Shown: piece by piece, positions 11,008 to 21,462 of the stretch
Position numbering within the stretch: the stretch's first letter is position 1
Layout of the letters: every line of letters starts with the position of its first letter
Origin: Luzula sylvatica
Taxonomy: Eukaryota > Streptophyta > Magnoliopsida > Poales > Juncaceae
Length of the DNA stretch: 64,000 bases
Assembly (NCBI GenBank): GCA_946800325.1
Contig: OX326958.1
Span: 31,107,314-31,171,313 of the forward strand
Reading direction: 5' to 3'
The notes under the pieces: generated by a model
What the model saw: only the letters and a program-made list of their open reading frames with translations
Told to the model about the DNA's origin: nothing
The model's database searches: none
Position numbers and translations under genes: made by a program

Positions 11008-11857
11008 CTAGAGGTGGTAATCGAACTGGTCGGGTCGGGTCATTTCGGGTTCGGATCATTTCGGTTTGCGGATCGTTCGGATCATCGGGTCGTTCGGTTT
11101 GTGGGTCGTTCAGGTCATTGGGTCGTTCGGTTTTCGGGGTGCTGGTCATTCGTGTTGATGTTGTTTCGGTTTTCGGATCGTCCGGTTCCGGATCGTTTCG
11201 ATTTTCGGGTCATTCGGTTCCGGTTCGTTTTAATTTTCGGGTCATCCGGTTTCGGATCTTTTCGGTTTTCGAGTCGTTTCGGTTTTCGGGTCATTCGGTT
11301 CCTGGTTATTTCAATTTTCGGGTCATTCGGATTTTGCAAAATTTGATTTCGGATTATTCGGTTTTCCAAAAAATTAGTTTTCGGTTCATTCATGATTTAT
11401 TTTATGTCATTCGAATTTCTGATCATTTGAATTTTGAGTCAATTGAATTTTGTGGTGTTTGATCTTCGAGTTACTTGAATTCCAATACATTTTAGCGTAA
11501 TATATATTTTTTTTCTTTTTATAAAACTATTAACATATAAATAAATATTTGATCAGAATTTTTGTAAGATCGTTATGTCTATAAGTTTCGGATCATTCGG
11601 GTCGGGAGTTTCGAGTCTTTCGGATGGTGAGTTTCGGGTCATTCAGGTCGGGAGCTTTGGATCATTCGGGTCACGAGTTTCGGATATTCGGGTTTCGAAT
11701 CAATTTCGGATTTCGGATCAATCGGTTTCGGTTCTATTTCGGATTCGGATCATTCGGTTCGGTTTCGGTTTCGGACCGTACTTTTCAATATTTTTTGGTT
11801 TGAGTTCGGACGGGTCGGGTCGTATTCTCGAATGGGATCACGTCTTGCCAGCTCTAG
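11008..11857. mobile_element. hAT MITE, 850 bp, with TCGG-rich subterminal repeats
   Basis: Ends are CTAGAGGTGGTAA and, inverted, CTAGAGCTGGCAA. The 8-bp target repeats are AGTTTTAT (11000-11007) and ACTTTTAT (11858-11865), 7/8. The AGP copy 2 flank (2231-2255) is the matching empty site. Both subterminal halves are filled with variants of TTTCGGGTCATTCGG/TTTCGGATC, many copies within 11020-11390 and 11575-11840; subterminal arrays of this kind are known transposase binding sites in hAT elements. The long ORFs in it are repeat artefacts. Confidence 0.87.
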
Positions 11858-12359
11858 ACTTTTATCGTGCTTCTTGTGAAAGCATGACTAATTAATGCGT
11901 CCCCCAGGTGGTCGACAGATTCGTCCAACCCATCAAAACGCGTACTAATCTAAACATGACTTTAATTAAGCCACCATTATAACCTGAAACCGAGTCAAGC
12001 TATTTGTCTAGGTTGGAAAAATTAAATCCGGAACCGAGTCATTATCTTTTGTCTAGGTAGAAAATTTATCAATTCAAGCCTGGAAGCAGCACTCTGTGGT
12101 ATCCAAGAATTAAAATTTATATTATACATTATAGTATTCCAAAGTAACATGCAAAGATGCAACGGCTAATTTTGCAGTTGTCAGCATCGCACAATTATCT
12201 TTTTATAATTATTTTCCTCTCTCTTTCCTCGTAACGTCTTAATTTCTTCTCTTCGTTACTCCTCTCTCTAAACAACACAAAATCTCATTTCAAGCTTCAA
12301 GTTCAACACTCAATTCAAACTAAATCTTCTCTTCTCTGTACCATCTTTTTCAAGAAACA
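11858..12359 (+). promoter_or_regulatory. AGP copy 3 upstream region, TATA segment missing
   Basis: Collinear with 2231-2767 upstream of copy 2, including the AACCGAGTCAT pair and the conserved ATGCAAAGATGCAACGGC block. Where copy 2 has about 29 bases containing TATAAATA (about 2640-2668), copy 3 joins CTTCGTTACTCC straight to TCTCTCTAAACAACAC (12245-12290). No replacement TATA box is seen at a suitable distance. The hAT MITE sits about 500 bp upstream of the ATG. Confidence 0.75.
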
Positions 12360-12722
12360 ATGACCATCTCATCAAGTTTCTCAATCCTTGCTCTTCTCCT
12401 TGTCTCGCTAACCGTCATATCAGCCCAAGCTCCCGGAACCGCACCGATTCCTGCCCCTAAATTATCCCCCAAGCCGGCACCGGTACCGTCTCCTGTTCCG
12501 ACACTTGCTCCTGTACCAGTCGCATCTCCTCCGAGTCGGACTCCAGCTTCCTCTCCACTCGCATCACCACCGGCACCGCTAGCTGCAACTCCGTCTGAAG
12601 CTCCCTCCGCCGTTTTCTCGAGTCCACCGGCCGAGGCCCCTGGTGTATCTGCTGGTGTGACATCTGTTGCCAGCTTTGTTGGTCTCGCTGGTTCTTTGCT
12701 ACTAATCATCTCTGCTTTTTAG
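12360..12722 (+). CDS. Classical arabinogalactan protein, copy 3
   Basis: Codes for a 120-residue classical AGP with an intact frame. Signal peptide is residues 1-22, then a Pro/Ala/Ser-rich backbone with APAP, SPSP and TPSEAPS motifs. The GPI-signal tail is SFVGLAGSLLLIISAF. It is 7 residues shorter than copy 2 because a Ser/Thr/Ala stretch before AVFSSPPAEAPG is missing. The coding sequence looks functional, yet the promoter lacks the TATA segment of copy 2 and its upstream DNA is split by three transposons. Expression may therefore differ; this is an inference. Confidence 0.92.
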   Translation: MTISSSFSILALLLVSLTVISAQAPGTAPIPAPKLSPKPAPVPSPVPTLAPVPVASPPSRTPASSPLASPPAPLAATPSEAPSAVFSSPPAEAPGVSAGVTSVASFVGLAGSLLLIISAF

Positions 12723-12986
12723 AGATGAAACTGAACATTAGTTATGGATCTAGAGATTTACTTGATTCTTTGCTATTCTTTCTTGTTATTAATTTATTGA
12801 TATGTTATTTCTATCCAGATATTTAATTCAATTCTTCAAGATATTCAGAACATTATATTTAATTAACTTTCATTATGCTAATACCAAATTCGATCAAAAG
12901 TAAAATTAATACTTTGTTTGATTAGTCTCTATAACAATTAAATTATATAAACCATTAATTAACATAAAAACATAAAAACATAAACT
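12723..12986. other. AGP copy 3 3' flank / convergent intergenic
   Basis: Begins with the 3' flank conserved in all three AGP genes (GAGATGAAACT.., TTCTTGTTATTAATTTATTG). The next gene is on the minus strand, so the two genes converge here. Confidence 0.6.
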
Positions 12987-13479
12987 TTAGCCCAGTTGAC
13001 GGCCCAAAATAAAACCAAGACCAAACAAGCCCAAGCAAATAGTAATGGTCCAATAAAACTCTCCCGTTATAATGGAGTTATCATGGTCTTTCTCTTCTTC
13101 TTCCTTGATTAATCTTAATCTCTTCTGCAAGAAAGCAATCTCTGTCTCGTGTAGTCTCACCAAATGACTGTATGCGGAAACCCTCATAGATTCTTCTAGC
13201 AAAAGGCTCGCCATTTTTTGTTTGTCTTCAGCAGAGAGCAAAATTCTCCTCTCTGCTTCCTCTGCTCTCTTTTCTGATAATTGCAGAGCTCTGATTAATA
13301 AAGATTCGCCATTGTTTACCTTGCTGCATAGTAAATTTTGTTTTGTAATGGAAAACTATACTAATTGGGTTGATTTGAAGATTTATGACTGAACTATACC
13401 TTGTTTGTGGAGGAAAAAAGAATCTGGAAGGAGGAGGAAGATCACAATTTTGAAGAAGATGATTACTTGTGCTCTCCAT
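12987..13479 (-). CDS. Small coiled-coil protein with C-terminal membrane anchor
   Basis: Two exons by my splice reading: 13400-13479 and 12987-13323, joined AG|C across a 76-bp GT-AG intron, giving 138 residues. The N-terminus (MESTSNHLLQNCDLPPPSRF) is Pro/Phe-rich. Residues about 28-100 are charged helix likely to form a coiled coil (LLIRALQLSEKRAEEAERR, then LHETEIAFLQKRLRLIKEEE). Residues about 115-134 (WTITICLGLFGLGFILG) are one hydrophobic span followed by RQLG, typical of a tail-anchored protein. A TATA-like TTATATAA lies about 40 bp upstream of the ATG (minus strand). I do not recognise a named family, so function is unknown. Splice sites fit the frame, but expression is not shown. 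Confidence 0.72.
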
Positions 13480-13484
13480 TAATG

Positions 13485-13984
13485 GGGAATTGAGTTAATT
13501 ACTTAATTATATGATTATATAATGTGTAGATAATTATGGTGTGCATTATATCAAAGGTAAAGATGGATGAACTACTTTTTCATGTAATTGTGGTAGTAAC
13601 TGATAAAATGGAACATGGTTTTTCATTTGGAGCTTTTTTGCCACATTGATGTGCACACAGGATTTTGAAATTGATTTTTAAGACCGCCCATAGGAATAAA
13701 TATTGCCCTGTTACATCATCATTATCTTATCCCATTTAACTTTACACTAATCTTTACTATATGATATATCATCATATACTTGATCATTTCTTTTTTGGAT
13801 AAACATGGATATGCAGAAATTAACTGCTATTATTTACTTTTTTTGAGAATTTGTATAACTATAGTTTCAATTTACAAAGCTCAGTTGGATTACGTACACC
13901 AATATTATTCCAAATTACAGAAGCCCCCAAAAGCTTTTGATTTGGGGAACTTCAATACAAGAATTAGAAAATTGGTAGTCAATT
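13485..13984. other. Intergenic between two minus-strand genes
   Basis: A/T-rich; holds the promoter of the gene ending at 12987 and the 3' region of the next gene. No further gene seen. Confidence 0.5.
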
Positions 13985-15661
13985 CTAATGCTCCTCATTT
14001 TGTTTATTTGCATCTTCATCTTTACTATGCTTAGAGGTGGGATCTACCAAAGTCTTCACGTCCTCTTCTATCTCATCAACCTGAAAATCACATATTAGTA
14101 CAAATGAATATTATATTATATCCTAGACTAAAATAGAGCCCATAAGCCCCAAACTTTAAGTTTCAAAAAGTAATTGTTGACAAAGTTATCTTAAAAAAAA
14201 AACCAAAGCATAAAAGGAAAAAAAAATGAAAAAGAAAACCAAAGCTTGAAGCAATTGAATTCTCAATATTGAAAGTTTCAACAATTTTCATGCTTGCAAG
14301 GATGACTTGATATCTTACTTTTGTTGATGCTTGCAAGCATCATTGACTTAATACTTTTCTTAGTTTCTCAATTTTTGACAAAGTCTTCGTGTTGCTTTTT
14401 TATTCTTAAATAATATAAATTTTAGATACATATAATAAACCTTTCAAAGATCAAGAGTTGTATTTTTTTAATTTTATTTGTGAAGTGTCTATTCTTATAA
14501 TTCATGTTTCATGGTTGTCTAGTAATGAAAAGTTTCCTTCTCAAAATTATGCCATATTAAATGGTCAAATAATGATATTGAATGTATGCATAATTGATAA
14601 TATTAATTATAAAAATGAAATAATAACCAAGGAATAAAACCTTATGAATGATATCCTCGACGAGAAGCGCTTCTTTTTCGACAATCTCTGATGCATGTTC
14701 AACCACATCAGCAGTATTCTTTAATTTCTCATTATCGGGAAACTCTTCCTCCGCTTCTTTCGCTGCCTTTTCGGTCATTTCGGCTATTTTCTCAACGGAT
14801 TCGGCAGTTTTTTCTATCGCTTCTTTAGCCATCTCTGCTTCTCCTGCACAAATATCATGATGTCAAAATTCGAATAACAAGAAATTGCAAAAAAAAATCT
14901 GTAAAATAAGTACAAGAATTTGTCTAAAAATTCTTATTAGGTATAAACTATAAATACAATAATCTCTCCTTGTTATTGAATTTTACCTCTGATTTTTAGT
15001 ATGGTCTTCCATTGAGTGTACAAAAAGGGCATTAGCAGAGTGAATATGGATCCAATTGCCCATTTTGTCCTTAAGATGAAATAAGAACAGCTTATTTAGA
15101 AAATATGAATATTTGATATTTTTGCCCTCTAATATTTTTTAAAAATTACCAATTGAAGAAAGGCAGTTTACCACCAGATGGTGGAACCGAAGTTTGTGAC
15201 TTTTTGATCTCACTAATATTGATATCCCTACATTAATGATGAATTCAATTCAATTAGCTATAATTGCATTTAGGTTTTCATTCAAGAAGCAACCAATCGG
15301 ATTAATAGTCTATTTTTTTTTTAATTTGAAGCCCCTATGCAAATAATAGTCTAATTTTTTTGAGTAAATTCGGAGAGGGCTCAAAGTCCCCCGTCCAAAT
15401 ACAATATCTTCTTTTTTTTCTATTTTTTTTTATTACAAACTCGTAGGCCACACACTCAACTCCATCGTTCTTATTAGCAGAAAAAGATCTCTTTTGATCG
15501 AACAAATTGAATGCTTGATACCGAGGAGCAGCACTGAAATACCGAGAAGAAGTATCGCCGGTACCGAGCAAGCGAATATTTTGACGATAATAGGCGACAA
15601 ATGATCTCACGAAAGGCATGTTCGATATGATCCTTTGCATGTTTGAATTTTGTGAGTCCAT
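13985..15661 (-). CDS. Organelle-targeted single-span acidic helical protein, paralogue A
   Basis: Five exons by splice reading: 15456-15661, 15150-15212, 14987-15069, 14641-14843, 13985-14080; total 216 residues. All introns are GT-AG. The N-terminus (MQRIISNMPFVRSFVAYYRQ, basic and Ser/Arg-rich) looks like a mitochondrial presequence. Exon 3 codes for one membrane span (WAIGSIFTLLMPFLY). Exons 4-5 code for an acidic amphipathic helix (KEAIEKTAESVEKIAEMTEK, then NEKLKNTADVVEHASEIVEK) and end VDEIEEDVKTLVDP. The gene at 21463-22927 has the same exon order and intron phases (2,2,1,0), so they are paralogues. The start could also be at 15640. Function unknown; resembles uncharacterised plant organelle proteins. 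Confidence 0.78.
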
Positions 15662-16544
15662 TTTAATTCTGTGGTATCTCGGTGCATTTATATGGTTTTC
15701 AATACGAAATATATAGGTCATTTTGATTTGTAAATGTGAATTGCGTGTTTGCATAAAGAACTTGTTGAACTTACGCCATTAGATGAAGAAAAATGTTAGT
15801 TAGCAGAGAAGATACGCTTTCCCTAGAATACTATATTCTAGAATCCCTAGTTATTAATATATATATTTTATAAAAAATACTTTATTTTTGTATAGTTTAA
15901 CATTACCATATTTTAATATTTAAAACTAATACATTATTTTAGCATGATATATTTATTTTTATTTAGAACAATTCGCTTTATTCTTATTTTCAAATAATTT
16001 GAAGATAAAAATATCATATGGGCACATCAATAACTTCTAAGAACATTAATTGCAAAACAAAACATACCAAAAAAAAAATCATATTATTTGGTACTTAGAT
16101 ATTTCAACAAATATTATTAGAAAATCAAATATGCACTTAATGCATGAAATCAAGTCATAAAACATCATCATAAATTGACAACGCATAAATATAAATCTTA
16201 AAAAAAATAGTGGATGGAATTAAAATACATCATAGAAACAGATAATGATGCAATTTCATATGGATAATAAAAATATATGAAAAATATAAAGTGGGGTCAA
16301 ATTGTTATAATACATGAGCCTATTAATGTTAACATTTAATAAGATATTATTACTAGATGAGGATCGGAAATGATTGAATTGTAGAATAAATGTAGAGAAG
16401 TTTGGTGAAGATATTACTAGATGTGGTCCTGTGGATTAGAAATGCATATCTTGCAAGTGTTTAGGTCTCATAAATCTCTTGACTTATGAATAAAGTAATA
16501 CATAGTGCAAAGCCTGGATTACGAAAAGTCACACAATAAAAATA
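15662..16544. other. Upstream of paralogue A; A/T-rich intergenic
   Basis: TATA-like motifs on the minus strand (TATATATT near 15709-15716 and TATAAAT near 15687-15693) lie close to the inferred start. Beyond 15800 I see only A/T-rich sequence. Confidence 0.45.
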
Positions 16545-17303
16545 GTGAAATTTTTAAAAAAAACCCTTAACTTTTTTGGATACGGTAAAAACAAATCTAT
16601 TTTTTTGGAAACTCCAAAAATACCCTCAAATCAAATTTTTGTTTTCCAATATCCATATAGGGATTAAATCTAACTTTGGATGGAGTTAAATATTTTTTGG
16701 ACCAAAGTACCTTTCTTTTTTCATATTTTATAATTACAAAATATATTTTTCGTTGTATTTTATTAATTTTGAAAATTTTCATAATTTTTTTTAACACATA
16801 ATGATTTCAAAACGAAAATTATTACATGTTACAATTATATAATTTTAATATTCATTTATTATTTTTTTCAAGAAAAAATAACAGAAAATAATAATAAAAT
16901 AAACAACAATACTAATAAAACACCTTCAAATTATATTGGTAGAAAAATATCTTTTAACAGCTAGTTTTTATTTTCATTCTTTTTATATGTATTTTTATAG
17001 TTTCATGGTCTTTTATGTTTTAAATATTTTCAAGGTGTGCTTTTTTAATATAGTTGTTTGTTTTATTATTATTTGTTGCTAGTTTTTCATGAAAAAATAA
17101 CAAATGAATATTAAAATCAAATAATTATAACATATAGTAATTATTTTTTTGAAATTATTATGTGTTAAAAATTATTTATGATTTTTTTAAAAATTAATAC
17201 AAAATAATGAAAAACAGTTTATTTAACTATCAAATATGAAAATATAAAGATATTTTGATCTAAAAAATATTTAATCTCATCCAAAATTAAATTTAATCCC
17301 TAT

Positions 17304-18671
17304 GGCTTCGTTTGGATGGAGGATAGGGTGGGTATAAATTATTTGAGGGATAATGAGTTATCTCTATTTATACCTAAATTTTGGAATGGTGTTTGGTAAG
17401 ATTGTGTGGATAAATTTTGGGATAGTACTGATTTTAAAATAGAATATTTTGAAATGACCAAAATACCCTTTTCTTATAAATTTCAAATTAATATGTTAAA
17501 AAGATAAATATTCCCTTAAAACATAAATTAATATTAGATTAGATTACATCATATTATATTATATTATATTAAAGTATATTATATTATATTATATTATTTT
17601 ATATTATATTATATTATGTTACACTATATTATATTATATTATACTTAATTACGTTACATTATATTTCATATTGATTATATTAAATATATTATATTACATT
17701 ATACTATAATTTTATTAGGTTATATTATATTATATTACCTTATATTATATTATATTATATTATATTATATAATATTGCATAATATTAAATTATATAAAAT
17801 TATAATTGTATTATATTATATTATATTATATTATATTATATTATATTATAATGTATTATATTATGATGTATTATATTATATATTATTATATTATATTATA
17901 ATATAATATAATGTATTATATTATACTATATTATAATGTATTATATTATAATTGTATTATATTATATTATATTATATTATAATGTATTATATTATAATTG
18001 TATTATATTATATTATATTATATTATAATGCATTATATTATAATATAATATAATGTATTATATTATATTATATTATATTATAATGTAATATAATATATTA
18101 TATTATAATATATTATATTATAATATAATATATTCTATTCTATTCTATTATATCGTATATATTATAATATAATATAGTATATTATATTATATTATATCAT
18201 ATCATATTGTTTTGTATTATATTATATTATATTATATTGTATTATATTATATTGTATTATAATATATTATATTATATTATATTATAATATAATATAGTGT
18301 ATTATATTATATTGTATTGTATTATATTATATTATATTATATCGTATCATATCATATTGTTTTGTATTATTATATTATATTATATTATAATATAAATATA
18401 TTATATTATTTTATTTTATTATACTATATTATTTTGTATTATATTATATATAATAATAATATTATTATAATAATCATATGTGTGAGGGTAGTTTGGTAAA
18501 AAAATTGAGGGATAGATGAAGTATAGTCTTATCACCACTTTTTGTGATGATAGCTTAATCCTCTCTTTTTATACCTATCCTCTTTTATCCCTTGTAATTA
18601 ATCATGTGTTTGGCAAGGATAGAGCTAATAAAGTAGGTTATCCCCACCTTATCTTCCATCCAAACACCACC
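17304..18671. mobile_element. PIF/Harbinger (Tourist-like) element filled with TATAT repeats
   Basis: Ends are GGCTTCGTTTGGATGG and, inverted, GGTGGTGTTTGGATGG, flanked by TAT on both sides (17301-17303 and 18672-18674). Inner matches continue (GATAGGGTGGGTATAA against GATAAGGTGGGGATAA). Sister copies of the host foldback element show the empty site (CCTATGGAGGT-like). The middle 900 bp is almost only ATATT/TATAT tandem repeat. No ORF of meaning; the Tyr/Ile-rich ORFs are repeat artefacts. Confidence 0.82.
17530..18460. repeat. Low-complexity TATAT-type array
   Basis: About 930 bp of imperfect 5-bp repeats (ATATT/TATAT), with larger repeated blocks such as CATATCATATTGTTTTGTATT at about 18205 and 18348, which shows stepwise internal duplication. 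It lies entirely in the Tourist-like element. Confidence 0.85.
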
Positions 18672-18821
18672 TATGGAGGTATTTGAAAACAAAAGTTTGA
18701 TTTCAGAAGTTTTTTTTGGAGTTTTCAAAAATATAAGAAATTTTTTTACAATATAAAAAAAAATGTTAGGAAATTTTTGAAACTTTCCCATAAATATAAA
18801 ACATTGATTTGCAGTCACGTA

Positions 18822-19528
18822 TAGGGCTGGCAACGAGCCGAACCGAGCCGAACACAGGTCAGCTCGAGCTCGGCTCGAGTCTGACTCGAGCCAGCTCGGC
18901 TCGACTCGGAACCAGGGTTCGAGCTACAAAGCTCAGCTCGAGCTCGGATCCAAAAAACCTCGAGCCAGCTCGGCTCGGCTCGAGTCAGCTCGGATATTAT
19001 TTTCAAAAATACAAACTGAAATCGTTTGTTGTTTGTAAAAAAAAATCTAAAAAGAATAGAGTCAAAATCTGAAGCCGCCTGCAATTTCGAAGAGAGGAGG
19101 TGGAGCTGCTTCAATAGGCTTACTGAACGCATAGAGGAGGTGGAGCTGCTTCAATAGGTGAAAGAGGGAGGCGAGATCTAGGATTCGGCAGAAAGAGAAG
19201 AGGGAGCGGCGAGACCAAGAAATAAAAAGAGAGAGAGGTTTGGGGCGGGATTAGGGTTAGTCTTAGTTGAGATATTTGTTTGGGTTGGGCTGGATCAAGT
19301 GGGATGAATTTATATATGATTTAGTGTAAATAATATATAGTAGGAGGATATATGTGAAAAATTGTTCGAACCGAGCTAGCTCGCGAGCCGAACAACACCC
19401 GGCTCGAGCTCGGCTCGAAGTGGGCTCGAGCTGGCTCGGCTCGGCTCGAAAAATTCGGGCCAATTTTCGAACGAACGTCGAGCCGAACTCGAACGAACGT
19501 CGAGCTCGAGCTTTTTTTGCCAGCCCTA
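18822..19528. mobile_element. hAT MITE, 707 bp, CTCGAGC-rich
   Basis: Ends are TAGGGCTGGCAACGAGCCGA and, inverted, TAGGGCTGGCAAAAAAAGCT. The 8-bp target duplication GTCACGTA (18814-18821, 19529-19536) is perfect. Subterminal zones are dense in CTCGGCTCGAG/CGAGCCGA words on both strands. A 40-bp GGAGGTGGAGCTGCTTCAAT unit is duplicated in tandem inside (about 19095-19160). No transposase. Confidence 0.9.
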
Positions 19529-19536
19529 GTCACGTA

Positions 19537-20223
19537 TAATTTTTTTTCTTCTCTTTTGACTTGGAGGATTCACGTCAGAACGTGCTTTTATCAACAAAAC
19601 CACTATTTTATTTTTTTCAATTTTAATTCTTAATGAAAGTGTTTGCTAGAAATTAATCTAATTGTAAAATAAAATAAATTAGATTATAGTAAAATTAACA
19701 ATATAATTAATTAAACTAAATTATATTAAATATACTAATATTGTGTACGAGTTATATTAAATTGAATATAAATTATACCCTACATAAATAAAATTACTAC
19801 ATACATATAACACACACTAAAACATAACACACTTGAACTTGAAAGAAAATAAATAAAAAAACAAGATAAAACATAACACACGCAAACAAATACTACATAA
19901 CTTTCAAGTGTGTATTATGTTTTAGTGTGTCACGTAGTAATCTTTGTTTATGTGTGTTATGTTCGAGTGTGTTTTATGTTTTATGTTTAAGTGAGTTATA
20001 TTTTAGTATTTTTTTAACGAAATTGTACTACAAGATCTACAACTTTTGAATTTTAATATTCCCTAATACTCAATTCATTTTTTTCAAAAATATTATCCAA
20101 GTTGTAATAAAATTATTGTTAAAGGCAAACCCAAAAAATCACCCAAAATTAAATTAGATAATCAAATCAGTTAAATAAAATTCGGTTAAGAATCACGTAA
20201 TTAGGAAAATGATTGGAAAGGTG
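19537..20223. other. Intergenic, A/T-rich
   Basis: Short direct words such as ACATAACACAC and the inverted GTGTGTTATG recur at 19800-20000. No gene seen. Confidence 0.45.
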
Positions 20224-20821
20224 TATGCATGTCAACAGGACGGGTTCGGGTCGGGTACATGCTCATCCATATCGTTGTCCGTCTTAATCGGATAACAGTC
20301 ATACCCTACCCGTCAACAAAACGGATCATTTTACCCGACCTATTTAGTACCCGCGGATTTTCGGATTACCCACGAAAATTTTTACCCATGCATAAACATA
20401 AACAAAAACATTAAAAATATATTAATACAAAATAAAGTTTGTAAAATTAAGATAACATAACATAACGCAATAATATCACTAAATAACTCGCACAAAATAC
20501 ATAACAAAATATTTTTAAAATCACATAAAATAAAATTATGACGTCACTGCATTAAGCGATTGTTTGCTTTCGCACAATTATTTATAACATAAATAACTAA
20601 ATATAATATTAGTTAATTATAATAATATTATTTGTATGAATCGGGTTCGGATCGGGTATATCATGGTCGGGTCTGACCTCATCCATATCCTACTTGTACC
20701 TGTGTCGAATTTTTTAATCGGATAATACCCGTTCTGCAGGTACATTTAAACGGATATTATCCGATCCGTCCGGGTCGAATACCCGTCAAGACGAATATTA
20801 TTCAATTCATTGACATTCCTA
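20224..20821. mobile_element. Probable hAT MITE, about 600 bp
   Basis: Ends are TATGCATGTCAA and, inverted, TAGGAATGTCAA. Subterminal CGGGTTCGGGTCGGGTA words appear in both halves (20240 and 20645 on). Target repeats GAAAGGTG/GAAAGTGA are weak (5/8), so boundaries are provisional. Confidence 0.6.
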
Positions 20822-21462
20822 GAAAGTGAAATAGCGGGTTCAGAGAACCATCCAATAATTGGCGGGATCTCAGAACCACCCAGAATTTCTTTTTTATTTC
20901 CAACACGTTTTCCAGAGTAATTAGTTTAATCTTTAGATGAAAATTATAGTTGTTAACCAAGTATTTAATTTTTAGCGGGGTATGAGAAATCGACACTTTG
21001 AAAATTGACGGGATCCATCCCGCACATGGGTATTTCTCCAATTATCTTTAAAACTTGATTATTTTCTGAATAAACTTACAAAACTTAATTACTTTAAAAT
21101 ATGCGTCTATTATTAATTATGATTATGAATAAGTTATTTTGAGTTTATAATATTTTTTTGCTTCCTCACATTTAACACTATATTTATTACTATACTAAAA
21201 GATAAACCGTCATCACTCAGTTAATATTCTTAGCCGATTTACACACTAAATTACTAATGATCCAATACTAAATTACTAATGATCCAATACAACATGACAC
21301 CTCAGAATTTTATTTATCCAGAAATACCCCTCCAGCCTTCTTTCTTTTACAAATTTTTCTAATTTATTGCATGATTACTGTGCTACAAAAATGTATCACA
21401 TATAATATAATATTTGAGTGCTATAGTCAATTATGAATCGGCCAAAATAAATATTTCACTTT
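20822..21462. other. Intergenic before paralogue B
   Basis: A small duplicated segment (AATTACTAATGATCCAATAC, about 21250-21290) is present. Otherwise A/T-rich with no gene. Confidence 0.45.

Larger units (their letters stand above)
16545..18789. mobile_element. Mutator-like foldback element with long TIRs, interrupted
   Basis: Left and right arms are inverted copies of about 300 bp. GGAAACTCCAAAAATACCC at 16606 matches GGGAGTTTTC-type sequence near 18710, and TAATCCCTATGG marks the inner part. The 9-bp target repeats are ATAAAAATA (16536-16544) and ATAAATATA (18790-18798), 8/9, as expected for Mutator-like elements. Related copies are at 35774-36697 (perfect 9-bp TSD) and 42829-43170 (left arm only). 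A Tourist-like element (17304-18671) is inserted in the right arm. No transposase. Confidence 0.78.

Noticed and set aside
10742..11393. Arg/Asp/Asn-rich ORFs across the hAT end and MITE
   Set aside because: They come from subterminal transposon repeats; the part at 10742-10830 belongs to the transposase pseudogene.
15335..15455. Extension of exon 1 of gene A to the end of its open frame (VECVAYEFVIKKN and on)
   Set aside because: A GT at 15455-15454 joins in phase to exon 2 and restores the intron phases of paralogue B. The extension is A-rich and unlike the family.
18317..18499. Tyr/Ile-rich ORF
   Set aside because: Translation of a TATAT repeat array.
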